Source: JAHEYG01 sp040403535 (lineage in GTDB: Bacteria > Bacteroidota > Bacteroidia > B-17B0 > Aurantibacillaceae). From it: a stretch of 64,000 nt of DNA. Position 1 is the stretch's first letter. Each line of letters starts with the position of its first letter. The DNA is taken from contig JBBAKL010000011.1 in the NCBI GenBank assembly GCA_040403535.1, forward strand, positions 1-64,000. The letters are read 5' to 3'. This document shows positions 61,882 to 64,000 of this stretch, in pieces. The position numbers were made by a program, and so were the translations under genes. The notes beneath the pieces are model-generated. The model did no database searches. It was given only the letters and a program-made list of their open reading frames with translations, and was not told the origin of the DNA.

Positions 61882-64000
61882 TTAAAAACCGCCCTCATCA
61901 AAATTTTCTTGTGATGGGCCCGTTTCTTTATCGTATTTACTGCAATCTAATTCAATTTCTCCGAGGTTTGCAGGCTTTTCAAAATCCGCGCTGCTTACTT
62001 TTAATGTTTTGTCGGCATAAACTTTCGAGAAGAATTTACCCCAAATTGGTAAAGCCATGCTTGCACCCTGGCCTAATTCCATGCTGTTAAAGTGTACACT
62101 ACGGTCTTCACCACCCACCCAGCATCCTGCTGCCAGTTCTGGAGTTAAACCAATAAACCAGCCATCTGAATTGTTCTGAGTTGTCCCTGTTTTTCCCGCT
62201 ATTTGATTTCGTAAATTGTGTTTGAAGCGTAAGCGGGTTCCTGTTCCGTAATCACACACCCCGCGCATGAGTTGAATCATTACGTATGCTTTTTCCTCAC
62301 TGAAAACCTCGTCGGTATTTGGAATAAATTCCTCTATAACTTTACCGTTTTTATCTTCAATGCGTGTAACAAAAGTTGGCTGTACGTAAGTTCCTTTATT
62401 GGCGTAGGTAGAATTAGCGCCTACCATTTCACAAACTGAAATATCGGGGGTGCCTAAACAAATTGCCGGAACAGCATCTAACGGAGCAGTAATTCCCATG
62501 CGCTTTGCTAAATTAACAACTGCGCTGGGACCAAAACGTTTAATTAATTCGGCACTCACGTAATTGATGGACATGGCAAGCGCAAGTTTCAATGTAATCA
62601 TTTTGTTCTCATATTTTTCGTCACCACCTGCGTTATCCGGACACCATTCTTTTCCTAAACCGTCGGTTACACATGTACGTACACAAGGAAGCTGGTAACA
62701 AGGAGAATAACCCTCTTGAATAGCCATGGCGTAAACAAATGTTTTGAATGTTGATCCAACTTGTCTTCTTCCAACTTTAACGTGATCGTATTTAAAATGT
62801 TTGTGATTGATTCCGCCAACCCATGCTTTTACATAACCGGTTTGCGGTTCCATTGCCATAAAGCCTGTTTGAAGAAAACTTTTATAATAACGGATACTAT
62901 CCATTGGTGTAAGAGTCGTGTCAATTTCGCCGCGCAAACTCCATACACGCATCGGAACAGGTGTATTGAAGTTTTTATCGATTTCAGCCGACGATAAACC
63001 TTGTTGTTTTAATTCTCTGTATCGATCGCTTCGTTTCATGGCGGAGGTCATGATTGCCTGAATTTCTTCTTTCTTTACATTCCACGCGAATGGAGCGTTT
63101 CTTTTTTGTTTACAGTCTTTAAAGAAAGCTTTTTGTAATTCATGCATGTGTTCATTAACGGCTTCTTCCGCGTATTGCTGCATGCGTGAATCAATGGTGG
63201 TGTAAATTTTTAATCCGTCTTTGTAAATATTGTAAGGCTTTTTTGTTTCGGGATTAATGTGTGTTTCACACCATTGTTTTAAGAAGTTTTCGCGTAAGTA
63301 TTCCCTGAAATAAGGAGCAGGCCCTTCGTTGTGGTCTTCGGGGTGAAAATTTAAACCTAAGGGTTTTGTTTTTAAAGTGTCAAATTGCGTTTGGTTGATA
63401 TATCCGTACTTTAGCATCTGACCAAGAACAATGTTTCGGCGCTTGGTTGTTCTTTCTGCAAAACGAACAGGATTGTATAGTGATGGATTTTGAGCCATTC
63501 CGACAAGCATGGCAGCTTGCTCAATTCTTAAACTATCGCTATCGGTGTTGAAATAAATTTTCGCGGCTGATTTTATACCTACAGCCAAATTCAAAAAATC
63601 GAATTTGTTAAGGTACATTGCCATGATTTCCTCCTTTGTGTAATTTTTTTCAAGTCTGACAGCTATAACCCATTCTTTAATTTTTCGGATGACCAATTGA
63701 GCCTTACTAAGTTTTTCCCGCGGAAACATCATTTTAGCCAATTGCTGGGTAATGGTACTGCCGCCTCCTTTAGAGCCACCTGTAAATACACCTGAAGCGG
63801 AACGGAAGAGTGCTTTTATATCAACGCCATTGTGCTCGTAAAAACGGGCGTCTTCGGTAGCAACAAGTGCCGAAACCAAATCAGGATCTAATTCCTTAAA
63901 GGTTACGTTAATTCGGTTTTCATTATAGTATTTACCTAAAATTTTTGCGTCGGAGCTGTAAATAACGGTTGCGAGATTACTCTTTGGGTTTTGAAGTTCT
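61882..64000 (-). CDS. Penicillin-binding protein 1A (class A), 5'-truncated by window edge
   Basis: Bifunctional peptidoglycan glycosyltransferase and transpeptidase. The frame is open to the right edge, so the N-terminus, with its membrane anchor, is missing; about 705 residues are visible. The GT51 domain has EDARFYEHNGVD with the catalytic Glu, and GGSTITQQLAKM. The transpeptidase domain has STFKTFVYA (SxxK), SINY (SxN) and KTGTT (KTG). MrcA/PonA class. Three in-frame Met-like starts inside the window are internal, because the upstream sequence continues the same protein (ATVIYSSDAKILGKYYNENR). Confidence 0.95.
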   Translation of the reverse strand, partial: ELQNPKSNLATVIYSSDAKILGKYYNENRINVTFKELDPDLVSALVATEDARFYEHNGVDIKALFRSASGVFTGGSKGGGSTITQQLAKMMFPREKLSKAQLVIRKIKEWVIAVRLEKNYTKEEIMAMYLNKFDFLNLAVGIKSAAKIYFNTDSDSLRIEQAAMLVGMAQNPSLYNPVRFAERTTKRRNIVLGQMLKYGYINQTQFDTLKTKPLGLNFHPEDHNEGPAPYFREYLRENFLKQWCETHINPETKKPYNIYKDGLKIYTTIDSRMQQYAEEAVNEHMHELQKAFFKDCKQKRNAPFAWNVKKEEIQAIMTSAMKRSDRYRELKQQGLSSAEIDKNFNTPVPMRVWSLRGEIDTTLTPMDSIRYYKSFLQTGFMAMEPQTGYVKAWVGGINHKHFKYDHVKVGRRQVGSTFKTFVYAMAIQEGYSPCYQLPCVRTCVTDGLGKEWCPDNAGGDEKYENKMITLKLALAMSINYVSAELIKRFGPSAVVNLAKRMGITAPLDAVPAICLGTPDISVCEMVGANSTYANKGTYVQPTFVTRIEDKNGKVIEEFIPNTDEVFSEEKAYVMIQLMRGVCDYGTGTRLRFKHNLRNQIAGKTGTTQNNSDGWFIGLTPELAAGCWVGGEDRSVHFNSMELGQGASMALPIWGKFFSKVYADKTLKVSSADFEKPANLGEIELDCSKYDKETGPSQENFDEGGF

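Noticed and set aside
63877..63879. Start of penicillin-binding protein 1A at 63879
   Set aside because: It is an internal TTG; the same frame stays open and protein-like to the right edge.
1..64000. tRNA, rRNA, insertion sequences, integrases or prophage genes
   Set aside because: Scanned all intergenic gaps and gene products by eye; none found.

Overview
The window comes from a Bacteroidota chromosome of low to moderate G+C. Three things point there: C-terminal type IX secretion (T9SS) sorting domains, a SusC/CarboxypepD_reg-type TonB-dependent receptor, and promoters of the TTG / TAnnTTTG class. The genome is ordinary core sequence with few mobile features. I see no insertion sequence, prophage, CRISPR array, rRNA or tRNA. 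Genus cannot be told from the sequence alone.

Layout. 1-3 kb: methylmalonyl-CoA mutase mutA (cut by the left edge) and mutB. 3-3.5 kb: a decayed TPR/SpoIIE-phosphatase gene. 3.5-8 kb: a small secreted NTF2-like protein, then a SAM-I riboswitch with a terminator controlling B12-dependent methionine synthase metH. 8.2-11 kb: a PadR regulator followed by two membrane proteins that look like fusions of GldL-type membrane hairpins to a GldM-type membrane helix and periplasmic domain. 11-17.5 kb: nadD, a leuS-tlpA-ribE operon and an omega-amidase-like nitrilase, with clusters of intergenic repeats. 17.6-21 kb: two LPS-core-type glycosyltransferases, an SDR oxidoreductase, a MORN-repeat lipoprotein and an AHSA1-like protein.

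21-32 kb is a phosphate block: two PiT transporters, an OprO/P porin, an atypical response regulator with a degenerate receiver, a T9SS-exported beta-helix protein, a TonB-dependent receptor and a canonical PhoB-like regulator. I find direct repeats of the form CTTAACA-N4-CTTAACA (the 11-bp period of a Pho box) in front of pit1 and the porin, and weaker forms in front of the receptor and the beta-helix gene. This suggests one phosphate-starvation regulon.

32-50 kb: two peroxiredoxins, rnhB, a large unknown membrane-anchored protein, a SpoIIE-type phosphatase, purM, mqnA (futalosine menaquinone pathway), a lipid kinase, a glycosyltransferase plus LpxH-like phosphoesterase pair, a T9SS-exported reprolysin-like protease, metG and a free-standing NUMOD4/HNH protein. 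49-54 kb: LD-carboxypeptidase, alpha/beta hydrolase, tyrS and rpoN, all on the plus strand. 54-60 kb: a four-gene overlapping operon of GT-C-type membrane proteins, a dolichyl-phosphate-mannose-synthase-like GT2 and a DUF2304 protein. Next to it are two similar lipoproteins flanking an FAD-dependent mutase-like oxidoreductase. 60.4-64 kb: 3-oxoacid CoA-transferase subunits and a penicillin-binding protein 1A that runs off the right edge.

The most unusual item is the PadR-linked GldL/GldM-like fusion pair at 8.2-11 kb. It keeps the Lys/His loop signature of GldL and the GldM membrane-helix exit motif, but seems to have lost the Glu and Arg thought to make the T9SS/gliding motor work. Comparisons to reference proteins are from memory and were not run as searches.
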